Positions 1-8,689 of a stretch of DNA of 64,000 bases are shown piece after piece. The position numbers were made by a program, and so were the translations under genes. Source of the DNA: CBDCNP01 sp965222425 (GTDB taxonomy: Bacteria > Acidobacteriota > Vicinamibacteria > Marinacidobacterales > DATDRI01); the NCBI GenBank assembly GCA_965222425.1, contig CBDCTW010000022.1:62001-126000 (forward strand). The letters are read 5' to 3'. The notes under the pieces are model-generated. The model was not told the origin of the DNA. It made no database searches and worked only from the letters and a program-made list of their open reading frames with translations. Numbering within the stretch: the first letter of the stretch is position 1; every line of letters starts with the position of its first letter.

Positions 1-1
1 T

Positions 2-1057
2 CTCCTGGGCGATGGGCTCTTGAACCAAGTGGGACCAAAGCTCCGAACATTGTGGGGTCGGAGACGAATCGTCGTGATCACCCATCGGAAGATCGATCGG
101 CTTTACGGCAGTCGCCTTCGTTCGACGCTCGCGAAGTCCGGGCTCGACAGTCACTTTCTGTTCATACCCGAAGGGGAACGATTCAAGAATGTCAAGACGG
201 TGCAGAAGCTCTACGACGGGCTCATTCGGCATCACATGGGGCGGGAAGACGGTCTGGTGGCGTTGGGAGGCGGTGTCGTGGGAGACACTGCCGGTTTCGT
301 CGCTGCCACCTACCTTCGCGGCGTGGATTACGCGCAAGTGCCCACCACTTTGCTCGCCCAGATCGATAGCGCGTTGGGGGCGAAGGTCGGGGTCAATCTT
401 CCGCGGGGTAAGAACTTGGTGGGAGCGTTCTATCGGCCCGCCGCGGTATGGATCGATCCGTCGGTCCTGGTTACGCTTCCCCGGCGCGAGTTTCGCTCGG
501 GGTTATTCGAGATGCTGAAGTACGGCTTCATTGGCTCGCTCTCGCTCTTTCGCGACATGGAGGGTTCTCCTTCTTCTTTCAAACCTCGTAGTCCAACACT
601 CACGCGAGCCATCGCGGTATCGGCTCGCATGAAACTTCGCGTGGTCGCCGAGGACGAGCGGGAGTCGGGGCTGCGGCGAATTCTGAACTTCGGACACACC
701 GTCGGTCACGGGCTCGAGGCGGCCGGAGATTACCGCCGGTTGAGTCACGGCGAAGCGGTCGGGTGGGGCATGATCGCGGCGTGCCGATTGTCACATCGCC
801 GCAAGCTTATCGGGCTTTCCCTGTGCGAGAGGCTGGAAGCTGCGATACGTGGCCTGGCTCCGCTCCCGAGCGTGGGCACACTCCGGTTGGACCGAGCGCT
901 CCGCGCCATCGATCATGACAAGAAGATCGGTCCCCGCGGAATCCGATTCATTCTTCCTACCGCTCTCGGCAAGGTCACCGTCGTCGAGAGTGTTCCGCGG
1001 GACGACATCCGCTGGGTCCTACAAAGTCTGGCAGTGGGGAGCCGAAACCGTGCCTGA
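2..1057 (+). CDS. aroB: 3-dehydroquinate synthase, 5'-truncated by window edge
   Basis: Converts DAHP to 3-dehydroquinate, the second step of the shikimate pathway, using NAD+ and a divalent metal in the cytoplasm. The frame is already open at base 2, and the residues before the first usable TTG (20) read LLGDGL, which fits the normal AroB N-terminus, so the real start lies upstream of the window. Visible motifs are the NAD loop GGGVVGDTAGF, PTTLLAQIDSALGAKVGVN, and the metal histidines of NFGHTVGHGLE. Its last 8 bases overlap the start of the methyltransferase gene, implying one transcript. Confidence 0.95.
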   Translation, partial: LLGDGLLNQVGPKLRTLWGRRRIVVITHRKIDRLYGSRLRSTLAKSGLDSHFLFIPEGERFKNVKTVQKLYDGLIRHHMGREDGLVALGGGVVGDTAGFVAATYLRGVDYAQVPTTLLAQIDSALGAKVGVNLPRGKNLVGAFYRPAAVWIDPSVLVTLPRREFRSGLFEMLKYGFIGSLSLFRDMEGSPSSFKPRSPTLTRAIAVSARMKLRVVAEDERESGLRRILNFGHTVGHGLEAAGDYRRLSHGEAVGWGMIAACRLSHRRKLIGLSLCERLEAAIRGLAPLPSVGTLRLDRALRAIDHDKKIGPRGIRFILPTALGKVTVVESVPRDDIRWVLQSLAVGSRNRA

Positions 1058-1739
1058 AGCGTCCACCGTTCGGCGCATGTTCGCGGGAATCGCTCCGCGC
1101 TACGATCTGCTGAATCACCTGCTGAGCCTCGGTATCGACCGGCATTGGCGGCGGAACGTCGTCTCGGGCCTGAACCTGAAACCCTCCGATCGGGTCCTCG
1201 ACTTGTGTTGTGGGACAGGAGATCTGGCGTTGGAATTAGCCCCACACGCACGTTGTTTGGCGTGCGACTTTACCTGGGAGATGTTGACCCGGGCCAAGGC
1301 GAAGTCCACGCGGGCCGGACAAGCCGGTCTGGCCCTCCGCCTGGCCGCCGCGGACGCCCTGCGTCTGCCCTTTCCCGCCGATCAGTTCGACGCCGCGACC
1401 GTCGGTTTTGGCGTAAGGAACCTGGAGGATTTACCGGCCGGTTTGCGCGAACTCCGTCGCGTACTTCGCCCCCAGGGCTCACTCGCCATCCTGGAGTTCT
1501 CACAACCCACCCATCCCCTGCTTCGTCTCCCGTACCAGGTCTACCTCAATGGATTGATGCCCCTCATCGGTCAGATGGTGAGCAAAAGGAAAGAGGCATA
1601 TCGTTATCTGGCGGAGTCCATCACCGGGTTTCCGAATCCCGAAACCTTAAGCGATATTCTGGCTGCGGAAGGTTTCCGCAACATCAACTACCGCCGGCTT
1701 ACGGGAGGCATCGTCGCAATACACACCGCGACGGCCTAA
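1050..1739 (+). CDS. ubiE: UbiE/MenG family quinone-biosynthesis methyltransferase
   Basis: SAM-dependent C-methyltransferase of ubiquinone or menaquinone synthesis; which quinone is made cannot be told from this gene. The GTG at 1050 is chosen because it follows a GGGGA ribosome site and the protein then begins VPEASTVRRMFAGIAPRYD, as in the family. A longer open frame upstream lies inside aroB and is not plausible. SAM motif I is VLDLCCGTGDLALEL and the family signature GFGVRNLEDLPAGLRELRRV follows. The 229-aa length is normal. Its stop codon overlaps the convergent argF stop. Confidence 0.92.
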   Translation: MPEASTVRRMFAGIAPRYDLLNHLLSLGIDRHWRRNVVSGLNLKPSDRVLDLCCGTGDLALELAPHARCLACDFTWEMLTRAKAKSTRAGQAGLALRLAAADALRLPFPADQFDAATVGFGVRNLEDLPAGLRELRRVLRPQGSLAILEFSQPTHPLLRLPYQVYLNGLMPLIGQMVSKRKEAYRYLAESITGFPNPETLSDILAAEGFRNINYRRLTGGIVAIHTATA

Positions 1740-2677
1740 CGGATAGGGCCGGCTAGCGAACCCTTCATCAAGAAATGAAGGATAGCCTTTTGGACGTGAA
1801 GCCGGTTCTCCGCCTGATCGAAAACGATACTCTGCGGCCCGTCCAGGACCTCGGCGGAAACCTCTTCCTCTCGGTGGGCGGGCAAGCAGTGCATGAACAC
1901 GGCGTCTGGTTTGGCCCTCGCCATGAGTGAGGCGTTCACTTGATAGGGCTGGAAGATGCCCGTTCGTTGCTCGGCCTCCGCCTCCTGTCCCATCGACACC
2001 CAGACGTCGGTATAAACGACGTCGGCACCCTCTACCGCGGTCCCGGGATCCTCGGTTAGCGTCACTTGCACTCCCACTTTTTGGGCCTCTCGCTGCACGC
2101 TCTTCATGATGATCGACTTCGGCTCGTATGCCTTGGGCGTTGCTACCCCCATGTGCATTCCAAGCTTGGTGGCGCCGTACAGCAGCGAATTGCACATATT
2201 GTTCCCATCACCGACGTAGGCGATCTTGCGCCCTTTGAGCGGTTGTTTCTTCTCCAACAACGTGAAGTAATCGGCCAATGCTTGACAGGGGTGCAAAAGA
2301 TCGGAGAGCCCGTTGATCACGGGAACGGTAGCGTCACGGGCTAACTCGACGATGTCCTGATGGGCATAAACACGAGCCATGACGGCGTTCACGTATCGAG
2401 AGAGAACACGCGCGGTGTCAGCGATCGTCTCGCCACGTCCACGCTGCAGATCGCTGCCGCTCAAGTGAAGACCGATTCTCCCGAGTTGGTAGATCCCCAC
2501 TTCAAAAGAAACCCGGGTGCGTGTCGAAGGCTTTTGGAAGATCATGGCCAGCGTCTTGCCCGCCAGCGCGTCACGATACGCATCCGGCGCCCGCTTCATC
2601 TCCGCCGCCAGTTTGAACAGCTTCGCGATATCCGCGGCGCTCAGGTCTCGAATCGAAGTGAGGTGTCGAAGGCTCAT
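1736..2677 (-). CDS. argF: Ornithine carbamoyltransferase
   Basis: Joins carbamoyl phosphate and ornithine to give citrulline in arginine synthesis. The carbamoyl-phosphate loop STRTR (about residue 55), HPCQALADY, the ornithine-binding DVWVSMGQE and the active-site HCLPAHREEEV are all present. The length of 313 aa is normal. The ATG at 2677 is preceded by an in-frame GTG at 2680 that overlaps the stop of a short upstream frame (TAGTGATG), so translation may be coupled. No clear Shine-Dalgarno is seen. No other arginine genes are nearby. Confidence 0.95.
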   Translation of the reverse strand: MSLRHLTSIRDLSAADIAKLFKLAAEMKRAPDAYRDALAGKTLAMIFQKPSTRTRVSFEVGIYQLGRIGLHLSGSDLQRGRGETIADTARVLSRYVNAVMARVYAHQDIVELARDATVPVINGLSDLLHPCQALADYFTLLEKKQPLKGRKIAYVGDGNNMCNSLLYGATKLGMHMGVATPKAYEPKSIIMKSVQREAQKVGVQVTLTEDPGTAVEGADVVYTDVWVSMGQEAEAEQRTGIFQPYQVNASLMARAKPDAVFMHCLPAHREEEVSAEVLDGPQSIVFDQAENRLHVQKAILHFLMKGSLAGPIR

Positions 2678-2679
2678 CA

Positions 2680-2874
2680 CTAAATGAAAACGAGGGCGTC
2701 TTTGAGGTTGGGCTCGCCGATCTCTTGAAGTTCGTAGGCGATGTTGCTTCTCAGTGTCTGAATCCCCTCTTTGCTGGCGGAGTCCATCTTGTTGATAACT
2801 ATATCGTGCTCGGTGCTCCGAAGAGCTTGACCCTCATCGACTCTCAACTTTGGTACAAGCTCGGCAAGCTCGTC
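2680..2874 (-). pseudogene. Short frame upstream of argF, possible gene remnant
   Basis: A 64-codon open stretch ends exactly at the argF start. Its C-terminal half, containing DIVINKMDSASKEG and ending NLKDALVFI, looks protein-like, but I do not recognise it. The same frame continues upstream past a TAA at 2875-2877 with coding-like residues, suggesting either a broken longer gene or a sequencing error. Possible starts are the TTG for residue 10 or the ATG for residue 30. It could also be non-coding. Confidence 0.3.
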
Positions 2875-2908
2875 TTACAAGACAGCGATCGCAGTCTCAG
2901 CGATTGGC

Positions 2909-3793
2909 TTAAGCTTTTTGATCGGTCGTACCGGCGAGATATAAGGCAGCTGCTTCCGCGATCTGCTCAAAGACTTCCACCGCTTCGTCCGATCGGCTCG
3001 CCTCAATCATCGCCGCACCCAACTCCAGCTGCGGTTCCTGGCTGGTTGGAGCCAATTCAGCCGCCCGTTCGAGCTCGGCGATCGCCAAGTCCACCTCACC
3101 GTTTCGGCGGTAGATGCGGGCCATCTCCACCCGCGCCTGCGCGGCGAAGGGTTTGTTCTCGACGAACCAGGCTTGAAGCTCACTCGCTTCCTGCAGCTCA
3201 TCGGTATCCACCAGGAGCTTGATCAAGGCCTTGCGAGTGAGCTCGTCATTAGGCTTGATGCCGATGGCTTCGCGCAGGCTCGCCTTGGCACCGGTGATAT
3301 CGCCCAACTTCTGTTTACACAGACCCACGAAGAGGTGACCGGTATGGTTGGATGGCGACGTATGGAGCAAATCATCGAAGTATTGCAGCGCTTCTTCGAA
3401 GTTGCCGGCACGAAACGCGGCCTTGCCATTGCGGGTCGCTTCCGCCGCCTCGCCGAACGCGCCCCGCTCGACTCCCGATTCGGCTGACACGGCCAGAGCG
3501 TCGTCAACCAGAGCATCGTCTAGAGGACGAGTGCCCTCGGAGCTCAGATTGGCGGAGGTTTCTGTCGAGATCCCGCTGGCCAGCCATCGGAAGCTCACGA
3601 CCATGACGCCGAGGACCGCTGCCATGACGATGGCCAGCTTGACGGCGGCGGGGAGCCTCGCAACACCGCTTCCCTTATTGGCCTGACTGGCCTTCCCTTT
3701 GCCGCCGGTGGCACGGGGTAACGGTTCACCACAACGAACACAGTCTTCGTACTTGGGTCGATTCCTGGTTCCGCAGGCCGGGCAGATTTTCAT
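2909..3793 (-). CDS. Zinc-ribbon, membrane-anchored TPR protein
   Basis: The 294-aa protein begins with a four-cysteine zinc ribbon (CPACG ... CVRCGE, residues 4-23), then a basic linker, one membrane helix near residues 50-70, and several TPR units from about residue 110 to the end. The ATG directly abuts the pilW-like stop (TAAATG), so it is the next gene of that operon. Function is unknown; TPRs usually hold protein partners, and the location suggests pilus assembly. A similar protein lies at 7283-8395. The call rests on architecture only. Confidence 0.8.
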   Translation of the reverse strand: MKICPACGTRNRPKYEDCVRCGEPLPRATGGKGKASQANKGSGVARLPAAVKLAIVMAAVLGVMVVSFRWLASGISTETSANLSSEGTRPLDDALVDDALAVSAESGVERGAFGEAAEATRNGKAAFRAGNFEEALQYFDDLLHTSPSNHTGHLFVGLCKQKLGDITGAKASLREAIGIKPNDELTRKALIKLLVDTDELQEASELQAWFVENKPFAAQARVEMARIYRRNGEVDLAIAELERAAELAPTSQEPQLELGAAMIEASRSDEAVEVFEQIAEAAALYLAGTTDQKA

Positions 3794-4909
3794 TTATTGA
3801 TGCTCCTCTTGATACAGGGGCCCGTCCGGTCCGCCAGCGGTCCTCATGGCAAGCCCGGCGCTAATATTCCTAGGATTGACGTTCGAGGAGAACGTCTTGC
3901 GGATGAAGTTACCGGGTAGGTCGGCATCAGTCGTTGCTCCCTGGAGGTTCTGGCTCAGCGAGCGCGCCGCAACCGTGATCCGGACGCCGCTGACAGCGTT
4001 GGCCTCGGTAAGAGGGTTTGCCGGGACAAGTGGAACGGGCGGGAGATCGTCCTCGATGCCAGCGGGAACCGCCGCCGTAACGCCAAAGAGGTAGCGCACT
4101 TGGAAATTCTCGAGGTACGCCACGGGACTCGCCTGAGTGGTGAAATTCACCTCCCGCATCAATCGGTTCGGAGGGGGACCCGATTCCACCATGCTGGCGT
4201 CAGGTTCAGCGTAGTATCGGACAACCGAAATAGGAGACACGAGGGCGGGTTCCCATGCAGCCCAACCCGGGCCCGGCGGTGTCTCGCCCCGCCATTTGTA
4301 GTCCTCAAGGACAGTAGTTCCACCCGGTTCGCCCGCCGGGGGGGCTGGCTCGAGCGTGATGTCCATCTGGCCGAGGCCGTCCGGTTGGACGTCCTGCACG
4401 TAGCCCATGAGCCAGTAGCCGTTGATGGGCAAGTTGTCGTAGAGCACGACCAAGTCACCGATCTCAAGGTTGGCCCAGTCGCCGGTCGTCTTCAATGCGG
4501 AGCCATCTTGGTCGCCAGTGAAAGATGTAGGATCCACCTCGACGGGTTCGCTCGTCTGATACGATCCACCGAGCGCACCGACGATCCAGATCTCGTCCGG
4601 AACGTCGTCGCCGTTGTCCACGCCGTCGAAGGCGGGAAACTCGGGTGGGAGACCTGCGCCAGCTTGAATCGCGTCCTTCGCCACCATATCCAGGGCGGCC
4701 CGTGCGCTCTGCTGCATATCCGCTATCTCCGGCTCTCTCTGAAAAGTGGACTGTCCACGACTCAACAGAGCGAAGACCGCGCTCATGACGATCAGCGTGA
4801 TCATCATCGAGATCATCACCTCGATGAGTGTGAATCCGGATGCCGGAGATGCTCTCCCGATCGCCCGGGCTAATCTCTTTGTTGGATGTGGTTTGCACAA
4901 CATGACCAT
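3794..4909 (-). CDS. pilW: PilW-like minor pilin (type IV pilus assembly)
   Basis: The prepilin signature SGFTLIEVMISMMITLIVM is followed by a long extracellular domain, as in PilW minor pilins that prime pilus assembly. The open frame extends back to 5119, but starting at the ATG at 4909, just after GGAAGGTG, gives a leader (MVMLCKPHPTKRL...) of sensible length, so the first 70 codons are probably untranslated. The mature N-terminus keeps the Glu at position 5 after cleavage before Phe. The downstream neighbour is a TPR protein and the upstream one an NtrC-type regulator. Confidence 0.8.
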   Translation of the reverse strand: MVMLCKPHPTKRLARAIGRASPASGFTLIEVMISMMITLIVMSAVFALLSRGQSTFQREPEIADMQQSARAALDMVAKDAIQAGAGLPPEFPAFDGVDNGDDVPDEIWIVGALGGSYQTSEPVEVDPTSFTGDQDGSALKTTGDWANLEIGDLVVLYDNLPINGYWLMGYVQDVQPDGLGQMDITLEPAPPAGEPGGTTVLEDYKWRGETPPGPGWAAWEPALVSPISVVRYYAEPDASMVESGPPPNRLMREVNFTTQASPVAYLENFQVRYLFGVTAAVPAGIEDDLPPVPLVPANPLTEANAVSGVRITVAARSLSQNLQGATTDADLPGNFIRKTFSSNVNPRNISAGLAMRTAGGPDGPLYQEEHQ

Positions 4910-5223
4910 CACACCTTCCGCAAATCCCGGCGTCCCTCCGGAATGGCTTCGATTGCCATTTTTTTGAAGGTACACCCGGCGGCGAGATTCACAGACGTGG
5001 GGCGCCAGTCTCTCTCGCCAATGAACGCAATTGCAGAGCCAACGTTTCGTCTTTTCGAGGATCGGAGCCGCGGCTATTAGACCTTTTAGAATCAGCGACT
5101 TATCGCTCTTTTTGGCCACCTAATGCGTCGTTACGGTGAGAAGACCTGTGGCCACGATCCCCTCGGGGCAAGAGTAATGGCCCCCTCCGGAGTGCAAAAG
5201 TCGACATTTTTGCTCGCCCATCA

Positions 5224-6683
5224 TCAACGATCTCCGGGGTCTCCAGTTAGCTCGTACTCGCGCATCTTCGTCAGCAAGGTCCTACTGCTGACTTGAAGCT
5301 TCTGCACCGCCTCCGATCGATCGCCGCCTACTTCTTCCAGAACCCGTCTTATCTTCTCCTTCTCGGCGGCTGCGGCAGCCCGCCGACTGACCTCGGACAA
5401 GCTGCCAGAAAGATCCAAATCGCTCGGAGGGGGGGGCAGCTTCTCGATCGGACCGAGGCCGAGAAGATCGGGAGTGAGCTCTCGACCGTCGCACAAGATC
5501 ACCGCCCGTTCCAGACAATTGGCCAGCTCACGCACGTTCCCCGGCCAGTTGTGCGAAAGGAGTCGCTCCTTCGTCGCTTCCAGAATTCCCATGGTCGGTT
5601 TCCCCAAGTCGCGACAAAACCGCTCAACGTAGTGCTGGGCGAGGAGTGGGATGTCGCCACGGCGACTTCGAAGCGGTGGGATTGTGATCGGAAACACCGC
5701 GATCCGAAAGTAGAGGTCATCGCGAAAGAGCTTCTCCTCCACGGCCTTTTGCAGATCTCGGTTGGTGGCCGAGATGATTCGTACGTCCACTGTGAGAGTG
5801 GCTGTACCTCCAACGCGCTCGAAGGACTTTTCCTGCAGCACGCGCAATAGCTTGGCCTGTAGAGACAGCGGAAGCTCTCCGATTTCGTCGAGTAGCACCG
5901 TCCCGTGATTGGCCATTTCGAGCCTGCCGATCTTGCGACCGGTGGCGCCGGTGAAGGCTCCTTTTTCGTGACCAAACAGCTCGTTCTCCAACAAGTGCTC
6001 GGGAATGGCGGCACAATTAATGGCGAGAAAGGGCCCGTCGCGGCGCGGACTCAGATGATGTAGGGCCCGAGCGAAAAGCTCCTTGCCGGTGCCGCTTTCG
6101 CCCAAGAGCAATACACTCGTATCGGTCGGTGCCGCACGTTGGAGTGCAAGACTAACCTCTTCGAGCGCCGGCCCCTCCCCAACAATTCGGGGAAACCCGT
6201 AGCGGGACGCGTACTCTTCTTTGAGAATGAGGTTTTCGATGAGCAACCGACGCCGGTCGACGGCTCGCTCCATCAAAACCAAGAGATGATCGGTATCCAC
6301 CGGCTTCGAGAGGAAATCGAACGCCCCCTCCTTCATAGCCACCACCGCATCTTCGATCGTGCCGTACGCGGTCATGACGATTACCGGGAGATTGGTGTCC
6401 GCCTCGCGAGCCGCGCGCAGCACATCCATGCCACTGCCCCTTGGCAACCGGAGATCGGTGAGAACGACCGAGATGCGGGAGGAACTGAGGCACCCCGCGC
6501 TTCGACGGCGTCGTCCGCTTCCTCGACGCTGTAGCCCTTCGACTCGAGCGTGCGCCGCAGCATCGTGCGGAGGGAGAGTCTGTCCTCGACCACGAGCACG
6601 TCGGCCCCACGCGGCGAGCCGCGCGCCGAAGCCCATTGCGCATTCCTATCGGGACGTGCCCGCTCTGCCGAAGTAGTACCCAC
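5224..6683 (-). CDS. NtrC-type sigma-54 response regulator, frameshifted in receiver domain
   Basis: Receiver, AAA+ and DNA-binding domains of a sigma-54 activator. The AAA+ part is intact: GESGTGKE, GAFTGA, the Walker B region GTVLLDEIGE and WPGNVRELANCLE. The C-terminus has an HTH (RSEAVQKLQVSSRTLLTKM). The start of the receiver (ADVLVVEDRLSLRTMLRR) is in another frame; the two join at a run of four C at 6493-6496, so one base seems lost or gained, by mutation or sequencing error. If restored, the gene runs from the GTG at 6683. It may pair with the PAS kinase at 16290-18181. Confidence 0.8.
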
Positions 6684-6703
6684 GGTCGTTTCCCTGGCCA
6701 GAG

Positions 6704-7240
6704 TTAGCGAACCCAGCCTGCTGGAACTCCTGCGCGGCGCGCTTCGTCTTGGATTTGGACGAGCTCGGAACGAGCGGCGGCGAGCTGGTTTTCGATCTCA
6801 TCTCTCCCGGAGAGGTTTCGTTGTCCCAATGGATTGACGTCGGTGCGCATGCCCCCGCCCCAATCGTTCTCCGGGCTCTGCAGCCTCGACTCGAGATCCG
6901 CCATCTTTTTCTTCGACGCCGCAACGCGGTTCTGCCAGTACTCACGGGTCTTCGTTTCGTCGGCCTCGGGCTCGTTTTTGTCATCCTCGCCGACGCCGTC
7001 CTCCGCAACACCACCTTCGGCGGGAGCAGACGATGGGAGCAGCAATGAACGTCGCGTTCTCAGATTTCGCTCCGAGATGACCTTCGAGCTTCCCTCAACT
7101 TCTGTCCGGCGCGTCTTCTCCTTCTCAGCTACTTCGGCCAAGGATTGTGCATAGGCCGCTCCGGACAACACGCCAACAGACAGGGCCAGGGAAAAGAACC
7201 ACCGAAGCCAGTTATTGCTTGTCTTTCTTGTTTCGTTCAT
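6704..7240 (-). CDS. Secreted coiled-coil protein of unknown function
   Basis: The 178-aa protein starts with a basic segment and a hydrophobic signal peptide, with likely cleavage after AAYAQ. The rest is charged and low in complexity, with heptad-like stretches (YWQNRVAASKKKMADLESR; ENQLAAARSELVQIQDEA) that predict a coiled coil. The ATG at 7240 follows GGAGG by six bases. It ends 20 bp before the ntrC-like gene, so the two are probably cotranscribed. I do not recognise a named family. Confidence 0.65.
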   Translation of the reverse strand: MNETRKTSNNWLRWFFSLALSVGVLSGAAYAQSLAEVAEKEKTRRTEVEGSSKVISERNLRTRRSLLLPSSAPAEGGVAEDGVGEDDKNEPEADETKTREYWQNRVAASKKKMADLESRLQSPENDWGGGMRTDVNPLGQRNLSGRDEIENQLAAARSELVQIQDEARRAGVPAGWVR

Positions 7241-7282
7241 TGGATTCCTCCGCTGTGCGATCCTGTTTATTCCCCAATGAAT

Positions 7283-8395
7283 TTACGAGCTCCCTCTCGA
7301 TTTCTTTCGCGTCTGCCGTTCGGCTAGTGCCAACTTCGCACGTTCGAGCAACTTCTCGATCTTCGGAGCCAACGGATCGTCTGGCGACAGCCGAACAAAA
7401 GCTTCGTACTCGGACAGGGACTCGGATATCTTGTCCAGGTTCTCGTATGCTTGGGCGAGCGCGAGGCGAAACGTGCCATTCTCCGCGTCCAGCCGCACCG
7501 CAGCCTGGAGGGGCTCTAGTGATGTGGAAAAGTTTCCAGCGGCAAGCGCGGTGACTCCCAAGGCGTGTTGCGCCACCGCGGACTCAGGATTCGTCTCCGT
7601 CGCACTACGGAAGGCAGCCGACGCCTCTTCGACCCGGCCCGCGGTTCTCAGGCTCTCGCCAAGCTCCAACCGCGCAGAAAGATTCGTCGGAGACTGCGCG
7701 AGCACTTCTTGCATCTCCAAGATGGCTTCTTCCGTCTTCCCTTCCGTGCGCATCGTCCTCGCCAGCTCGACCCTGGCAGTTTGGTCGTCCGGGTTCAGGC
7801 GGAGATATTGTTGGAGCACCGCTTCCGCCTCGGCCTGTTGCCCCGACTCCCTCAACATCGCCACCAAATAGCGCTGAAAGCTCGGGCTCCCTGGCACGAT
7901 CTCGAAGGCGGTTTCCATCGCCTGTATGGCAGCCTCGGGATCTCCCAAGTTGTGGTAAGCGAGCCCCAGGTACATGTGGCCGAAAGGATTGTCCGGGGCT
8001 TCCTGGACGAATTGCTCCAAGTGGTCGACCGCTACCGCGTAGTCTCCGTCGCGAAACGCTTGCAGGCCCTCGCGAGTCGAGAGCAGGGCGAGGCCGGCGT
8101 TAAACGCGCGGACCTCGGGAGTCTCGCCTGTTGCGGCAGCTCCCGCGGCTCCCCCGCCTGCTGTGGACGCTCCGCCGCCGCTTGCGCCCCGACTCGCGGG
8201 AGCCGTTGCTTGAGGGCTCATCCTCTGCCAGATAGCGAAAATAGCCGCACCCGCAACCACCACGACTAACAAAGGAAAGAGGAATCGGAGCGGAGAGGGT
8301 TGGAAGTCATGGGCATGCTCCAACGGCTCCGAGCAACGGACGCAGTACTCGAAATCGTCCTTGTTCTTGGCTCCACAATACGGGCAACGTATCAT
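7283..8395 (-). CDS. Zinc-ribbon, membrane-anchored TPR protein
   Basis: Residues 2-21 form a zinc ribbon (CPYCGAKNKDDFEYCVRCSE), followed by a membrane helix (FLFPLLVVVVAGAAIFAIW), a Gly/Ala-rich linker and about eight TPR units to the end, where a basic tail (RQTRKKSRG) closes the 370-aa protein. The ATG at 8395 is chosen because GGGAGGAGG stands just upstream; six extra codons are open before it. It shares layout with the protein at 2909-3793, and I read them as paralogues. The role is unknown, perhaps in pilus assembly or in signalling with the following regulator. Confidence 0.8.
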   Translation of the reverse strand: MIRCPYCGAKNKDDFEYCVRCSEPLEHAHDFQPSPLRFLFPLLVVVVAGAAIFAIWQRMSPQATAPASRGASGGGASTAGGGAAGAAATGETPEVRAFNAGLALLSTREGLQAFRDGDYAVAVDHLEQFVQEAPDNPFGHMYLGLAYHNLGDPEAAIQAMETAFEIVPGSPSFQRYLVAMLRESGQQAEAEAVLQQYLRLNPDDQTARVELARTMRTEGKTEEAILEMQEVLAQSPTNLSARLELGESLRTAGRVEEASAAFRSATETNPESAVAQHALGVTALAAGNFSTSLEPLQAAVRLDAENGTFRLALAQAYENLDKISESLSEYEAFVRLSPDDPLAPKIEKLLERAKLALAERQTRKKSRGSS

Positions 8396-8495
8396 CAGCC
8401 TCCTCCCGGGCACGAGGGCGTTAGTTTGTTTTCAAGTACTTTCGGGCGATCTAGATGTTTCCATGCTATCGCTTCCAGGGCCCCGGACTCAACCA

Positions 8496-8537
8496 CCGTC
8501 TGGCCACGTCGTTCCTTGGCAAGACGCGTTTTGACGG
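8496..8537 (+). repeat. Structured intergenic repeat, copy A
   Basis: Stem CCGTC/GACGG encloses a 32-base loop that begins TGGCCACGTCG and ends TTTT. It is the first of a tandem pair with an exact 60-bp period. Related copies lie at 8555, 48046, 62309 and 62423. The stem sequence differs between copies, but pairing is retained. Confidence 0.7.
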
Positions 8538-8554
8538 CCAAAACGAAAGGAACC

Positions 8555-8598
8555 CCCGTCTGGCCACGTTGTTTTCTGGCAAGGCCCATTTTGACGGG
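8555..8598 (+). repeat. Structured intergenic repeat, copy B
   Basis: Stem CCCGTC/GACGGG encloses a 32-base loop beginning TGGCCACGTTG and ending TTTT. It is the second unit of the tandem pair with copy A, spaced 60 bp start to start. Confidence 0.7.
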
Positions 8599-8689
8599 CA
8601 ACACGGGGACCAACCAGGACGGCGGTTGGGCCTAACCTCGAAATCATAGTGTCTTGCCTTGTGTCTCGAGGAGTCAAATCCGAGTCAAA

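Noticed and set aside
4910..5119. Possible cyclic-di-GMP (GEMM) riboswitch before pilW
   Set aside because: A fragment like GGGACGC follows a small hairpin, but the rest of the conserved core (GCAAACC, the tetraloop and its receptor) is missing.
3794..5119. Longer PilW reading frame from 5119
   Set aside because: It would place about 100 residues before the prepilin cleavage site, unlike known minor pilins; a good start with a ribosome site exists at 4909.
5120..5223. Sigma-54 promoter before the pilW gene
   Set aside because: A GGCC...TTGCC match exists, but the spacing between GG and GC is one base too long, so I do not call it.
8496..8598. Possible small CRISPR array
   Set aside because: Only two units, the conserved parts form one stem-loop per unit, and similar single copies occur elsewhere; there is no repeat-spacer pattern and no cas genes.
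8395..8613. Open frame across the tandem repeat encoding KxRLAxxRRGQT-like peptides
   Set aside because: The similarity between units is at the DNA stem-loop level, loop lengths differ between loci by non-multiples of three, and there is no ribosome site.
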